Of a stretch of DNA of 64,000 nt, positions 34,226 to 42,167 are shown piece by piece. Location: the NCBI GenBank assembly GCA_030148805.1, contig JASBSS010000038.1, positions 1-64,000 of the forward strand, given 5' to 3'. Position 1 is the stretch's first letter, and the number at the start of each line of letters is the position of its first letter. The stretch is from Thiogranum sp. (GTDB taxonomy: Bacteria > Pseudomonadota > Gammaproteobacteria > DSM-19610). The notes under the pieces are model-generated. The model made no database searches. It was not told the origin of the DNA and saw nothing but the letters and a program-made list of their open reading frames with translations. Both the position numbers and the translations under genes were made by a program.

Positions 34226-35512
34226 ATGCCAAAAATCACCAAGCGAACCGTTGGCGCGACCAAGCCGGCCGACAAATCTGTTTTCGTCTGGGATGACGAA
34301 ATCAAGGGATTCGGGCTACAGGTCTTTCCTACCGGGGTTAAGTCGTTTGTTTATCAATACCGCACCCCCGAAGGTCGCACCCGGCGCGGTTCACTCGGTC
34401 AATACAGCGACACGAACACCGCCGAGCAGGCACGCAAGAAAGCGAAAAAGTGGCGGCGAACGGTCGAGGATGGCGGCGACCCGCTGGGCGCGAAACGGGC
34501 CGCACGGGATTCGCTGACAGTTTCCGCCATGCTCGATCTGTGGTGCGAGTCGGCCCGCTTCAAAGAGCGTAGCGAAGCAACCCAGGCGAACGATAAAGGA
34601 CGTGTCGAACGGCACCTTAAGCCAACACTCGGAAAAATCTATCTCCACAAACTGACAGCCGAGGATGTGCGCAAGGCGTTTGCCAAGATCCGCGACGGCA
34701 AGACGGCGGCGAACATCAAGACCGGACCCAGGGGCCGCGCCATTGTGCGAGGCGGCGAAGGGGCGGCGCGTATGGCAATCCGGGTATTGCGGGCCGCGAT
34801 GAACTGGGCGGTTTCCGAAGGGCTGGCGGCGGATAATCCTGCCCAGTCGGTCAAGATCGGTAGCGACCGAACCCGCGACGTGATTCTGGAAAGACCTGAA
34901 CAATATAACTCTCTGTTTCGCACCATCGATCAGATGGAAAATGAGAAACGCCTTGGCGCTGCCGTCGCTGATGCGATCCGCGTTATCGCTCTGACGGGCG
35001 CCCGTCGCGGCGAGATAGCCGGTTTGCGCTGGTGCTACGTCAATCTGAAAAACGGTGTCCTAACGCTGCCACCAAGCGCACACAAGACCGGCAAGGCGAC
35101 AGGCAAGCCACGCATTATCGGACTACCCGCCGCCGCACAAGCCATCATCGCCAAACAGCCAAAAGGCAAACCGGATGGCTATGTGTTTCAGCCGTCGAAG
35201 GGCGAAGGCCCTCTCTCACTCTCAAAGCCTTGGCGGGAGATTCGCAAGGAAGCTCATTTACCAGAGGGGATCGGGTTGCATGGGCTAAGACACAGCCTAG
35301 CCAGCAGCATGGCCATGAACGGCGCACAGGCGGCGGAGATCATGACGGCACTGGGTCACCGGCAGCTTGCCACAGCGCAGAAGTACGTGCATTGGGCGCA
35401 GGATGGTCGCGCAACACTGGCGGAGAAAGCCAGCGCGCATATCACGGGAGCGTTGACCGGCGGCCAGAAAGCCAAGGTTGCGCCGATTAAGAGGCGTCCC
35501 CGTGAGCAATGA
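34226..35512 (+). CDS. Tyrosine recombinase (integrase), DUF4102 type
   Basis: A 428-aa integrase of the P4/CP4-57 group. The N-terminal DUF4102 domain starts MPKITKRTVGATKPADKSV. The catalytic residues are R in TGARRGEIAGL, HxxR in LHGLRHSLAS, H in LGHRQLATA and Y in AQKYVHWAQ. ATG 34226 follows AGGAAG; an earlier in-frame ATG at 34097 would extend across the arm-site repeats. Its location beside attL and the tRNA site fits tRNA-directed integration. Its end overlaps the next gene by 11 bp. Confidence 0.95.
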   Translation: MPKITKRTVGATKPADKSVFVWDDEIKGFGLQVFPTGVKSFVYQYRTPEGRTRRGSLGQYSDTNTAEQARKKAKKWRRTVEDGGDPLGAKRAARDSLTVSAMLDLWCESARFKERSEATQANDKGRVERHLKPTLGKIYLHKLTAEDVRKAFAKIRDGKTAANIKTGPRGRAIVRGGEGAARMAIRVLRAAMNWAVSEGLAADNPAQSVKIGSDRTRDVILERPEQYNSLFRTIDQMENEKRLGAAVADAIRVIALTGARRGEIAGLRWCYVNLKNGVLTLPPSAHKTGKATGKPRIIGLPAAAQAIIAKQPKGKPDGYVFQPSKGEGPLSLSKPWREIRKEAHLPEGIGLHGLRHSLASSMAMNGAQAAEIMTALGHRQLATAQKYVHWAQDGRATLAEKASAHITGALTGGQKAKVAPIKRRPREQ

Positions 35513-36320
35513 GCGCAACGCGCTCGAAGTGCTGTCAAACATAACCGGTTTCGCCGATCAGCCGGACGAGCACCGCACCGCGCTGGTGAAACGCCTGGCC
35601 CAGGTTCTGGACTTGGCAGATGTGCAGCGCAAAGAAAAGGCTTTCAAGCCGCCGCCGGGCATAACACAAACAAACAGGCAGATTGGCCCGCCGTGCACTG
35701 CCCTGGAATGTGTTCGTGACAAGACAGCGCAGATCAACCATGCTGCAGCCGTGAATCGGCCGCTGAGGGAAGGCGACATACCGGGCGCGTCGGCGGATAA
35801 CGCCGAGACCTTCCACGGCGTCGCTGGTGCGCTGTTGGACCATATTGACAGCCTTCAACAAGCGCCCACCAACCAGACTAATCAACTCCGCACAGCCTTG
35901 GACAAGGCCCGCAATCGGATAGAGCAATTGGACAACGCGACTTTCCGCAGAGTCGATAGCGGCCTCACTGAAGACGATATGCTGCAGGCGCCGCGGGAAC
36001 TTGTCACAGTCGTTCACTACCTGGCTGGCGTCTTGCTCAACCACATACAAACCTTGTCAACTGAAGGATCGGCACCCGGCGCGCAGGGCGATTTCACCCG
36101 GTTTCTTGCCAGCGAGCTCAGCTTGATCTACACATACGCCGCACGGACCAAACCAACCAGGCGCACAGATTGGAATAACGGCAAGACCTACGGGCCGTTT
36201 TACGATTTCGTCGCTGGGGTGCTAAAAAAAGCAGACATTCGCAGACCGGGGGCCGACCATATCGTTCGCCTGGCAACAGACCATCAACCGGACCTCCGAC
36301 CCATCCGCATAATCGGCTGA
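35502..36320 (+). CDS. Hypothetical protein of the element
   Basis: A 272-aa protein, starting with GTG 35502 behind AAGAGGCG and overlapping the integrase end. It is mainly helical, with hydrophobic heptads near 115-160 and 195-225 and a C-terminal block RRTDWNNGKTYGPFYDFVAGVL. I do not recognise a family. Position between integrase and regulator is common for satellite-specific accessory genes. Confidence 0.6.
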   Translation: MSNERNALEVLSNITGFADQPDEHRTALVKRLAQVLDLADVQRKEKAFKPPPGITQTNRQIGPPCTALECVRDKTAQINHAAAVNRPLREGDIPGASADNAETFHGVAGALLDHIDSLQQAPTNQTNQLRTALDKARNRIEQLDNATFRRVDSGLTEDDMLQAPRELVTVVHYLAGVLLNHIQTLSTEGSAPGAQGDFTRFLASELSLIYTYAARTKPTRRTDWNNGKTYGPFYDFVAGVLKKADIRRPGADHIVRLATDHQPDLRPIRIIG

Positions 36321-36371
36321 TTCACGCCCAGCTCTCGCAGGGCAAATTCTTGCCCGAATTTCACCATTGGA

Positions 36372-36425
36372 CCTCCGGTTGTCGTGACAGCATGCTGCCT
36401 ATCACGACATTCACACTACCGGAGG
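36372..36425. promoter_or_regulatory. Nested inverted repeat covering the ribosome site of the AlpA-like gene
   Basis: Outer arms CCTCCGGT (36372-36379) and ACCGGAGG (36418-36425), inner arms TGTCGTGA (36380-36387) and TCACGACA (36402-36409), with the palindrome CAGCATGCTG (36388-36397) at the centre. The right outer arm contains the GGAGG of the downstream gene, 6 nt before its ATG. It could be an operator, an RNA switch, or both. Confidence 0.65.
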
Positions 36426-36431
36426 CTACTG

Positions 36432-36653
36432 ATGATAGACCCACACTATATCACCCGTGCCGAGGCTGCCGCCTACCTGACAGAGCGCGGACTCAGAACT
36501 TCAAAAAATACCTTACAGAAATGGGCGGTGACCGGCGGTGGCCCGGTCTATCGTCGATACGGCAATCGCGCTGTCTATACCATCGCCGACCTGAACGCCT
36601 GGGCGGATAAGCGTATGGGCCCCGCGCGCACGTCGACGAGCGGCGCCGCATGA
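36432..36653 (+). CDS. AlpA/MerR-fold helix-turn-helix regulator (excisionase-like)
   Basis: A 73-aa protein with a helix-turn-helix of the AlpA/excisionase type: YITRAEAAAYLTERG, then KNTLQKWAVTGGGPVYRRYG, then AVYTIADLNAWADKR. In P4-like elements such proteins activate or excise the element. Its GGAGG lies within a nested inverted repeat. The stop overlaps the primase start by ATGA, so this regulator and the primase are co-expressed. Confidence 0.85.
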   Translation: MIDPHYITRAEAAAYLTERGLRTSKNTLQKWAVTGGGPVYRRYGNRAVYTIADLNAWADKRMGPARTSTSGAA

Positions 36654-39394
36654 ACCCAACCAACGCGCAAAACCGTGCACCCGCAGTTCGCTTGGCGTTG
36701 GAAAATACTCGGCAACAAACAGCGACCGCCGCCCTGGCTGCTGCTGATCGCGTGCTAATGAGCTGGCTACCTGATGGCAGGCTTCGTGGGGTTGAGTATG
36801 TCGCACGGAACCCAACCCGCGCCGACAACGCTGCCGGTAGCTTTTCCATTAACACGGTGACTGGCCGCTGGTCCGATTTCGCTACCGGCGACGCGGGCGG
36901 GGATCTGGTCTCCCTGGTGGCTTATCTCGAGCGATGCAGCCAAGGTGAGGCCGAAAGCAAGCTGGCTGAATTTCTTGGGTTGTCACCTGAAAGCGCGGTT
37001 ACACCAGTTACGCCGGTTACACCCCGAAAGAAAGATAGGAAAAACAAGGCTGTTGCCGCTGAAGAGCGTATAACCGCCCCCGGTAACAGGACGGTTACAC
37101 CGGTCACACCCCATGCTGCACCGACGCTGTCGGCTACGTTCACTCACCCGAAGCACGGAGAGCCATCACAGATTTGGACCTATCGCGCGAAAGACGGCCG
37201 GCCGGCTTTCCACGTCTGCCGGTTCGATACGTCTGCCGGCAAGAAAATCCTGCCGCGCAGTTTCCACGATAACGCGTGGCGCTGGAAAGGCGCACCCGCA
37301 CCACGACCACTTTATAACCTGCACCACCTGGCCGACCGACCGGACGCGCCGGTACTGGTAACCGAAGGCGAGAAAGCTGCCGACGCGGCCGCCGGTCTGT
37401 TTCCTGACTGCGTGACCACCACCACACCGAACGGCGCAAAGGCTGCCAGCAAGGCCGACCTGTCTCCTTTACGCGGCCGACGCGTGCTGATCTGGCCGGA
37501 TAACGACGACCAAGGCACCGCGTATGCTGAAACGGTTGCAGACTTGGCGCACGCGGCCGGTGCGCTCGATGTAAAAGTGTTGCGCCTGAACGCGTTACCG
37601 GGGCCGCTGCCACCCAAAGGCGACGCAGCCGACGTTAACGGCTGGACAGCGAAAACCGGCGCGGCACTACTGGCCGACGCGGGCGCGTGGCAGGCGATCC
37701 AGAAACCGGCAGTGCGGGCCCTGCCGGCACGTTTTACCCTGGACGCGACCGGCGTTCATTACCAGGGCACCAGCAAAGACGGCGAAGCGCTACCGCCGGC
37801 CTGGATATGCTCACCGCTGCACATAACCGCAATGACGCGCGACGCCGACGGCAACGCCTGGGGGCGGCTGCTGGAATTCCACGACCAGGACAACCGACCG
37901 CACCGCTGGGCTATGCCGCTGGAACTGGTGGCGGGAGATGGCGGCGAGTACCGACGCGCGCTACTGTCAATGGGCCTGGAAATCGCGCCTAGCCTTCAAG
38001 CGCGGCAACACCTGACAGAGTACATACAAACCGCACCGGTTACGGCTCGGGCGCGCTGCGTGCAAAAAACCGGCTGGCATGATGGCGTGTTTGTGCTGGC
38101 CGACGAAACGCTGGGGGAAAACGGCGAGCGCATCCTGTTACAAAGTTTGAACGAACCGCCAGCCAGGAGTACTGCCGGCACACTTGAGCAGTGGCGCGAC
38201 GAACTGGCCGCCCTATGCGTGGGTAATTCGCGGCTGACCCTGGCGGTATCCGCCGCCTTTGCGGCCCCCCTTCTCGGCCTCACAGGCGACGATTCGGGCG
38301 GGATCAATCTGCAAGGTCAAAGCAGCACCGGCAAGACAACAGCGCTGTCAGCGGCTGTTTCTGTGTGGGGCGGTCCTGAGTATTTACAACGCTGGCGAGC
38401 GACCACAAACGGTCTTGAAGCAGTCGCACAGACGCACAATGACGCTCTGCTGTGTCTTGACGAACTGGCACAGATGGACGCGCGCGAAGCCGGTGAGGTT
38501 GCTTATATGTTGGCTAACGGGACCGGGAAACAACGCGCGCGCCGCGATGGCTTGGCGAGGCCGAAGGCGACTTGGCGGCTACTGTTTCTGTCGGCCGGCG
38601 AAATCGGATTGGCGCAGCACATGCGCGAAGTTGGTAAGCGTGCACGCGCTGGGCAAGAGGTACGGCTTGCCGACATTCCCGCGGACGCCGGCACTGGGTG
38701 CGGGTTGTTTGAGACCCTACACGGCCACCCGAATGGCGCTGCTTTGGCTGACGCGTTGAAAGAGGCTGCGCGTACCTGCTACGGCACCCCTGCCCGCGAA
38801 TACTTGCGCCGCTTGGTGGCCATACCGGGCGACAAACTGCGCGAGCGCTTGCGCGCGCTGCGGGGTGACTTCGTCGAGGAAAACCTGCCCCGAAAGGCTG
38901 ATGGCCAAGCGCGGCGCGTTGCAGACCGGTTCGCCCTGATAGCCGCCGGCGGTGAGCTAGCAAGCAGTCTGCACCTGACCGGGTGGCACCAGGGCGAAGC
39001 CACAAGCGCGGCCCGCACCTGTTTCGCGGCCTGGCTGGAGAACCGGGGCGGCGCTGGTGCCCAGGAGGAATGCACCGCGCTTGCTCAAGTTGCGCAGTTT
39101 TTCGAGTTACATGGGGAGAGTCGCTTTTCCTCTATGGACGGCAGCGACGGCCCGCGCACAATCAACCGTGCTGGCTTTAAGCGAGTCACTGCCGGAAGGA
39201 CCGAATACTTTGTTCTGCCACAGGTTTTCAAGGCGGAGGTCTGCAACGGCCTAGATGCCCGCTATGTCGCCCGGCTGTGCGTCGAGCGCGGTCTAATCGA
39301 GCCGCGCAGCAACGGGCAGCCGAGCAGCCCGCACCGCTTGCCGGAGTTAGGCACCGTCACCTGCTATCGATTTGTTCGAGTCGGGGCGGAATGA
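36650..39394 (+). CDS. TOPRIM primase / DUF927 helicase
   Basis: A 914-aa replication protein. A primase-like N-terminus with FSINTVTGRWSDFATGDAGG (P4 primase pattern) leads to a TOPRIM region with VLVTEGEKAADAA and LIWPDNDDQG, then a DUF927-type helicase with Walker A GQSSTGKTTAL and Walker B ALLCLDELAQ. Between the first two regions lies a low-complexity VTPVTPVTP stretch (about 116-124, repeated near 150) encoded by phased GGTTAC repeats. It should prime and unwind element DNA at its own origin, independent of the host. The ATGA overlap joins it to the AlpA-like gene. Confidence 0.88.
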   Translation: MNPTNAQNRAPAVRLALENTRQQTATAALAAADRVLMSWLPDGRLRGVEYVARNPTRADNAAGSFSINTVTGRWSDFATGDAGGDLVSLVAYLERCSQGEAESKLAEFLGLSPESAVTPVTPVTPRKKDRKNKAVAAEERITAPGNRTVTPVTPHAAPTLSATFTHPKHGEPSQIWTYRAKDGRPAFHVCRFDTSAGKKILPRSFHDNAWRWKGAPAPRPLYNLHHLADRPDAPVLVTEGEKAADAAAGLFPDCVTTTTPNGAKAASKADLSPLRGRRVLIWPDNDDQGTAYAETVADLAHAAGALDVKVLRLNALPGPLPPKGDAADVNGWTAKTGAALLADAGAWQAIQKPAVRALPARFTLDATGVHYQGTSKDGEALPPAWICSPLHITAMTRDADGNAWGRLLEFHDQDNRPHRWAMPLELVAGDGGEYRRALLSMGLEIAPSLQARQHLTEYIQTAPVTARARCVQKTGWHDGVFVLADETLGENGERILLQSLNEPPARSTAGTLEQWRDELAALCVGNSRLTLAVSAAFAAPLLGLTGDDSGGINLQGQSSTGKTTALSAAVSVWGGPEYLQRWRATTNGLEAVAQTHNDALLCLDELAQMDAREAGEVAYMLANGTGKQRARRDGLARPKATWRLLFLSAGEIGLAQHMREVGKRARAGQEVRLADIPADAGTGCGLFETLHGHPNGAALADALKEAARTCYGTPAREYLRRLVAIPGDKLRERLRALRGDFVEENLPRKADGQARRVADRFALIAAGGELASSLHLTGWHQGEATSAARTCFAAWLENRGGAGAQEECTALAQVAQFFELHGESRFSSMDGSDGPRTINRAGFKRVTAGRTEYFVLPQVFKAEVCNGLDARYVARLCVERGLIEPRSNGQPSSPHRLPELGTVTCYRFVRVGAE
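36997..37107 (+). repeat. Phased GGTTAC repeats inside the primase gene
   Basis: Hexamers at 36997 (GGTTAC), 37006 (AGTTAC) and 37015 (GGTTAC), then 37093 (GGTTAC) and 37102 (GGTCAC), all with a 9-bp step. They encode VTP repeats. The reverse form GTAACC recurs with the same step at 39439-39558, which suggests selection on DNA. Confidence 0.6.
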
Positions 39395-39726
39395 TGAGGA
39401 CCGACTACTTTGCCGACCTAATCGCGTTGCCGGAGACCGTAACCGCCGTAACCGCGCCGCAGCCGGCACCAGTTACAGCTTCCCAGTCTAGCTATGCCGG
39501 GCGGATCAACAAGTTAGGCGATCGAGAAAGCGCTGTAACCGTTGTAACTGACGTAACCGCTGAAAACATGCGGCGGCGGCGCTACGCCTACTGCTACAAA
39601 CTCCGAGGTGATGAAGGCGGCGGGACCTATCTGACGAATGCACAGACAATCAGCGCCGCCCGCGATGAGTTGATGAAAGTTTACGGCAGCCGTTTGGCGG
39701 TGGTTGCCACATGGAATCAAGATTGA
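39391..39726 (+). CDS. Hypothetical small protein with VT repeats
   Basis: A 111-aa protein beginning MMRTDYFADLIALPE. It starts inside the last codons of the primase gene (ATGA-type overlap). The first half is low complexity with VTAVTA and VTVVTDVTA, encoded by GTAACC repeats; the second half (RRRRYAYCYKLRGDEGGGTYLT) could be a small folded domain. Function unknown; coupling to the primase suggests a role in replication. Confidence 0.6.
   Translation: MMRTDYFADLIALPETVTAVTAPQPAPVTASQSSYAGRINKLGDRESAVTVVTDVTAENMRRRRYAYCYKLRGDEGGGTYLTNAQTISAARDELMKVYGSRLAVVATWNQD
39439..39558 (+). repeat. Phased GTAACC repeats after the primase gene
   Basis: GTAACC at 39439 and 39448 (9-bp step), AGTTAC at 39471, then GTAACC at 39535, GTAACT at 39544 and GTAACC at 39553 (9-bp step). 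These are in the opposite orientation to the repeats at 36997-37107. Iteron-like; they may bind the element's replication protein. Confidence 0.55.
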
Positions 39727-39828
39727 CCCCCCATCACGAGGGTCAGTCAGGGGTTGTGCCGGCCCCCAGCCCAGGGCTCCGCTGGGTTGCCCCAAGGCAC
39801 TTTTTCTCACCGATCCAGCGAGGCAATT

Positions 39829-40554
39829 ATGACCGGCAAAACTGAAGAAACCCTAAGCTGCCAGACATCCGACGAAGCAGCAAGTCGTCTGGCCGAGACG
39901 GAAGCGGCCCTCGAGGTCACCAAGGCACAGCTAGAAACTCTCCAGGCTGACCGTGAGTCAGCACTCATCGTCGGCGGCAAGAAGCTAGACGACCACGACA
40001 AGGCTACCACCCTAGCGCGCAGAGAAATCGAACGGCTGCTTTCGGTCAAAAAGCATTTGGAGGCGCGGCTGGTTGAGCTAACTGATTTTAAAAACAAACA
40101 AGCCGCAGCCAGTGTCTTGAAGAGCGCTCTCAAGGCGCAAAAGCGCGGGGTGGAAATTTATGGGGAGTTTTCCCAGCACGCCACACGTATCGGGAATCTA
40201 CTGGAGGAACTTCGGCAGATCCACGATGAGATCAATGCGGCACACGACGTCGCGGCCCAGGCCGGTCTCGACTGTGGCAGCCTTCAGCTCCCGCATTGGG
40301 CGTTGTCGGAACCGGACCAACACACTCCAGCAGAATATCAGGACGGGCCAACGGTAAAAAAACCGGTCTACAAATTTGAAGGCGGCGTGGGGGAAATTGT
40401 GGGGTACGAGGACATAACCACACGGGTGGTAAGGACGGAAGCATCACTCATAATTGGGCGAAAGGCCATTGATCTTACGGGAGCCAAAATTGTGCTGCCT
40501 GACCCAATGGACTGCAAAAAAATGATCGTTAGAGCAAATTCATGGAAGGCCTAG
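39829..40554 (+). CDS. Coiled-coil hypothetical protein of the element
   Basis: A 241-aa protein whose residues 15-150 form a long coiled coil (AASRLAETEAALEVTKAQLE and ARREIERLLSVKKHLEARL). The last 60 residues look folded (VYKFEGGVGEIVGYED, IIGRKAIDLTGAKIVLPD). I do not recognise it. Start ATG 39829. Scaffold-like or DNA-structuring roles are possible but unsupported. Confidence 0.6.
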   Translation: MTGKTEETLSCQTSDEAASRLAETEAALEVTKAQLETLQADRESALIVGGKKLDDHDKATTLARREIERLLSVKKHLEARLVELTDFKNKQAAASVLKSALKAQKRGVEIYGEFSQHATRIGNLLEELRQIHDEINAAHDVAAQAGLDCGSLQLPHWALSEPDQHTPAEYQDGPTVKKPVYKFEGGVGEIVGYEDITTRVVRTEASLIIGRKAIDLTGAKIVLPDPMDCKKMIVRANSWKA

Positions 40555-40698
40555 GGTAACCCGCGGGTCCTTCCTGAGTGTTTACAGGATAGGGGTGGAC
40601 GAAGTCCGGAGTTTTTCTAGAGTCAGAATAACGGTTTACGGTTTGTTGTTTTTGTTAATCAGCGGTGTAACGGCTAAAACAGACAGGAGATTGATACC

Positions 40699-40940
40699 AT
40701 GAAAACTTCCTACATAGACCTTGAACACAAGCACGACGAAGCGCACGCCCTCGCACATTCGCTTTCGACCTGATGTGGTCCAGTCAGGATGACGCGAACG
40801 CTGATCAGGTTCGCATGATCGGGCGCAGTGGTGCGGCAGCTACCGAGAAAATGAATAAAGCCTTTAACAAGCTATTGCGGATGTATGTCAAAGAATACAG
40901 GGCGCGCAAGGCGCTGGAAGCAGAGAGGGCGCAGTCATGA
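40699..40940 (+). pseudogene. Small element gene, probably frameshifted
   Basis: ATG 40699 has AGGAGA 8 nt upstream and reads MKTSYIDLEHKHDEAHALAH before stopping at 40771-40773. A second frame, open from before 40743, continues FAFDLMWSSQDDANA and runs 55 codons from ATG 40773 to 40940, ending in a charged helix. Removing two bases (CA, near 40756) would join them into one protein of about 79 aa. Either a two-base insertion broke the gene or two tiny genes are coupled by TGATG. The end overlaps the next start by ATGA. Confidence 0.55.
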
Positions 40941-41170
40941 GCGACATATACAACCGACTAATGGAAGCGGAGAACCCGGGCAAAGTAATTGAGTTTGCCA
41001 AGCTGTTGTCGGACCTTCCACGGCAGGACTTTGAAAGGCTGACCACATTGATAAAGCTGGCTGTGGAGAATGACCCTCACGCGCTGGACCTTCTAAGTGA
41101 ATTCGGGCGCGGAGATATTGAACTTCAAACAATGCGGGGCAAACTTGACCAGTTGCGTGCTCAGGCATAG
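40937..41170 (+). CDS. Hypothetical 77-aa protein
   Basis: A small, acidic, helical protein (MSDIYNRLMEAENPGKVIEF, then LPRQDFERLTTLIKLAVE). It starts by ATGA overlap with the frameshifted gene and is followed by a strong terminator. Function unknown; the last rightward gene of the element. Confidence 0.6.
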   Translation: MSDIYNRLMEAENPGKVIEFAKLLSDLPRQDFERLTTLIKLAVENDPHALDLLSEFGRGDIELQTMRGKLDQLRAQA

Positions 41171-41178
41171 GGAATACG

Positions 41179-41200
41179 GCCCCGCTTCGGCGGGGCTTTT
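41179..41200 (+). terminator. Intrinsic terminator (UUCG loop) between convergent genes
   Basis: A 7-bp stem GCCCCGC/GCGGGGC with a TTCG tetraloop and four T. It ends the rightward transcript; the stop of the GNAT gene abuts it from the other side. Confidence 0.85.
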
Positions 41201-41742
41201 CAATTCGAACGAAGTTTATGCAGGTCGATAAATACTACAGGCAGACGCCGTTGCTTGTTCTTCTCTGTATCCAACACCGTGAATCCTATTCGCCGGTAAA
41301 AGCTGAGCGCGCTAGCTTTCGATTCCGCCACTAAAAACCGGCAACCGATGCGCGGCATGATGTCCTGGCGGGCAACGGAAATCGCGAACTGCACCAAAGC
41401 ATCGCCGTACCCACGGCCACGGATGCGTTGATCTATCGCCAGCCGGGCAATCTTCACGGCTGGGAAGTCGTTGTAGCGATTCGCGGCCTCGCAGTCGTCC
41501 AGGGTGTGCGTATTACCCAGCTTGATTTCACTGCACATCAAAGTGACATATCCCCATATCGTGGGATCTTGCTCATCTGGCACCAAGACGTAGCTGCGGG
41601 CAACGTTCGCCCGGTGAAATTCCTTTGCGCATTTACGCAGAAACGTCTTGAGGGGTGCGGATTCCGGGCTGCCAAGAGAAAGGCCGGTGACACGATCACC
41701 GGCCTGAATTTCTCTAAGTATGAGTTGTTCTGGAAGAGCCAA
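41200..41742 (-). CDS. GNAT acetyltransferase, probable toxin
   Basis: A 180-aa GNAT protein with the layout of TacT/AtaT-type toxins: LKTFLRKCAKEFHRANVARSY at 32-52, WGYVTLMC, then VKIARLAIDQRIRGRGYGDAL carrying the acetyl-CoA loop (RIRGRGYG) and the end SFYRRIGFTVL. Such toxins acetylate charged tRNA and block translation. It starts at TTG 41742, in the same frame and 9 bp after the stop of the small gene upstream, without a clear ribosome site, so translation probably depends on that gene. It sits at the right end of the element. Confidence 0.78.
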   Translation of the reverse strand: MALPEQLILREIQAGDRVTGLSLGSPESAPLKTFLRKCAKEFHRANVARSYVLVPDEQDPTIWGYVTLMCSEIKLGNTHTLDDCEAANRYNDFPAVKIARLAIDQRIRGRGYGDALVQFAISVARQDIMPRIGCRFLVAESKASALSFYRRIGFTVLDTEKNKQRRLPVVFIDLHKLRSN

Positions 41743-41751
41743 CGAAGGCGG

Positions 41752-41940
41752 TTACGACCTGTCGCGCGCACGCAGGACGACTCGGCCGGTTTTTTCGAAC
41801 TCGGCGCGCAGTCTGTCGCCCTTCTCGGCGGAAGCGATCGCTGCTTTTTTCGGGCGACCATAGGTGACCTGCCGACGGAACGTCTCGGCTTCTTTCCCCG
41901 ATAAAACTACACCGCCGAATACAGTGGATTTTACGGCCAT
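41752..41940 (-). CDS. Probable antitoxin paired with the GNAT protein
   Basis: A 62-aa protein starting MAVKSTVFGGVVLSGKEAE, with a central TYGRPKKAAI and a C-terminal helix and strand (DRLRAEFEKTGRVVL). ATG 41940 has GGTGAG upstream; an earlier GTG at 41952 is possible. It precedes the GNAT gene by 9 bp, the usual antitoxin-toxin order. It does not look like the DUF1778 ribbon-helix-helix antitoxins normally found with GNAT toxins. Antitoxin role is inferred from position, size and charge. Confidence 0.6.
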   Translation of the reverse strand: MAVKSTVFGGVVLSGKEAETFRRQVTYGRPKKAAIASAEKGDRLRAEFEKTGRVVLRARDRS

Positions 41941-42053
41941 CGCTCTACTCACCTTGCCAGATTGGAAGCTAATTCTATCTTACTATGTCGGCAGCCAGCA
42001 GCGATAGTTTCGCCAAATCAACAAGCGCTGCAGCATGCTGGAATCCACTCCTT

Positions 42054-42075
42054 CTGCTTACTTGGCGCTTACTTG
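42054..42075 (+). repeat. Arm-type repeat, right end of element
   Basis: Matches 34170-34191 with one mismatch, again two GCTTACTTG units 11 bp apart, 43 bp inside the right boundary. Same orientation as the left copy. Confidence 0.65.
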
Positions 42076-42117
42076 AACGCAGGTTAAAAAATTATATGCC
42101 TGTAACTTATTGATTAT

Positions 42118-42167
42118 TGGTAGCAAGGGGCGGATTCGAACCGCCGACCCCAGCATTATGAGTGCTG
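42118..42167 (-). repeat. attR: 50-bp repeat within tRNA-Met
   Basis: Identical to 33995-34044. Identity stops at the base after 42167, within the 5' side of the anticodon stem, and on the left at the CCA end. Confidence 0.9.

Larger units (their letters stand above)
33995..42167. mobile_element. 8.2-kb integrative element in tRNA-Met
   Basis: Bounded by a perfect 50-bp direct repeat of the 3' part of a tRNA-Met(CAT) gene. The integrase is at the left end, followed by an unknown gene, an AlpA-like regulator, a primase-helicase, small unknown genes, and a toxin-antitoxin pair at the right end. No structural phage, packaging, relaxase or transfer genes are seen, so it looks like a phage satellite or minimal integrative element that needs help to spread. 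Confidence 0.88.

Noticed and set aside
41752-41940. DUF1778 (TacA-like) antitoxin
   Set aside because: The expected ribbon-helix-helix N-terminus is not present; it is kept as an unclassified probable antitoxin.
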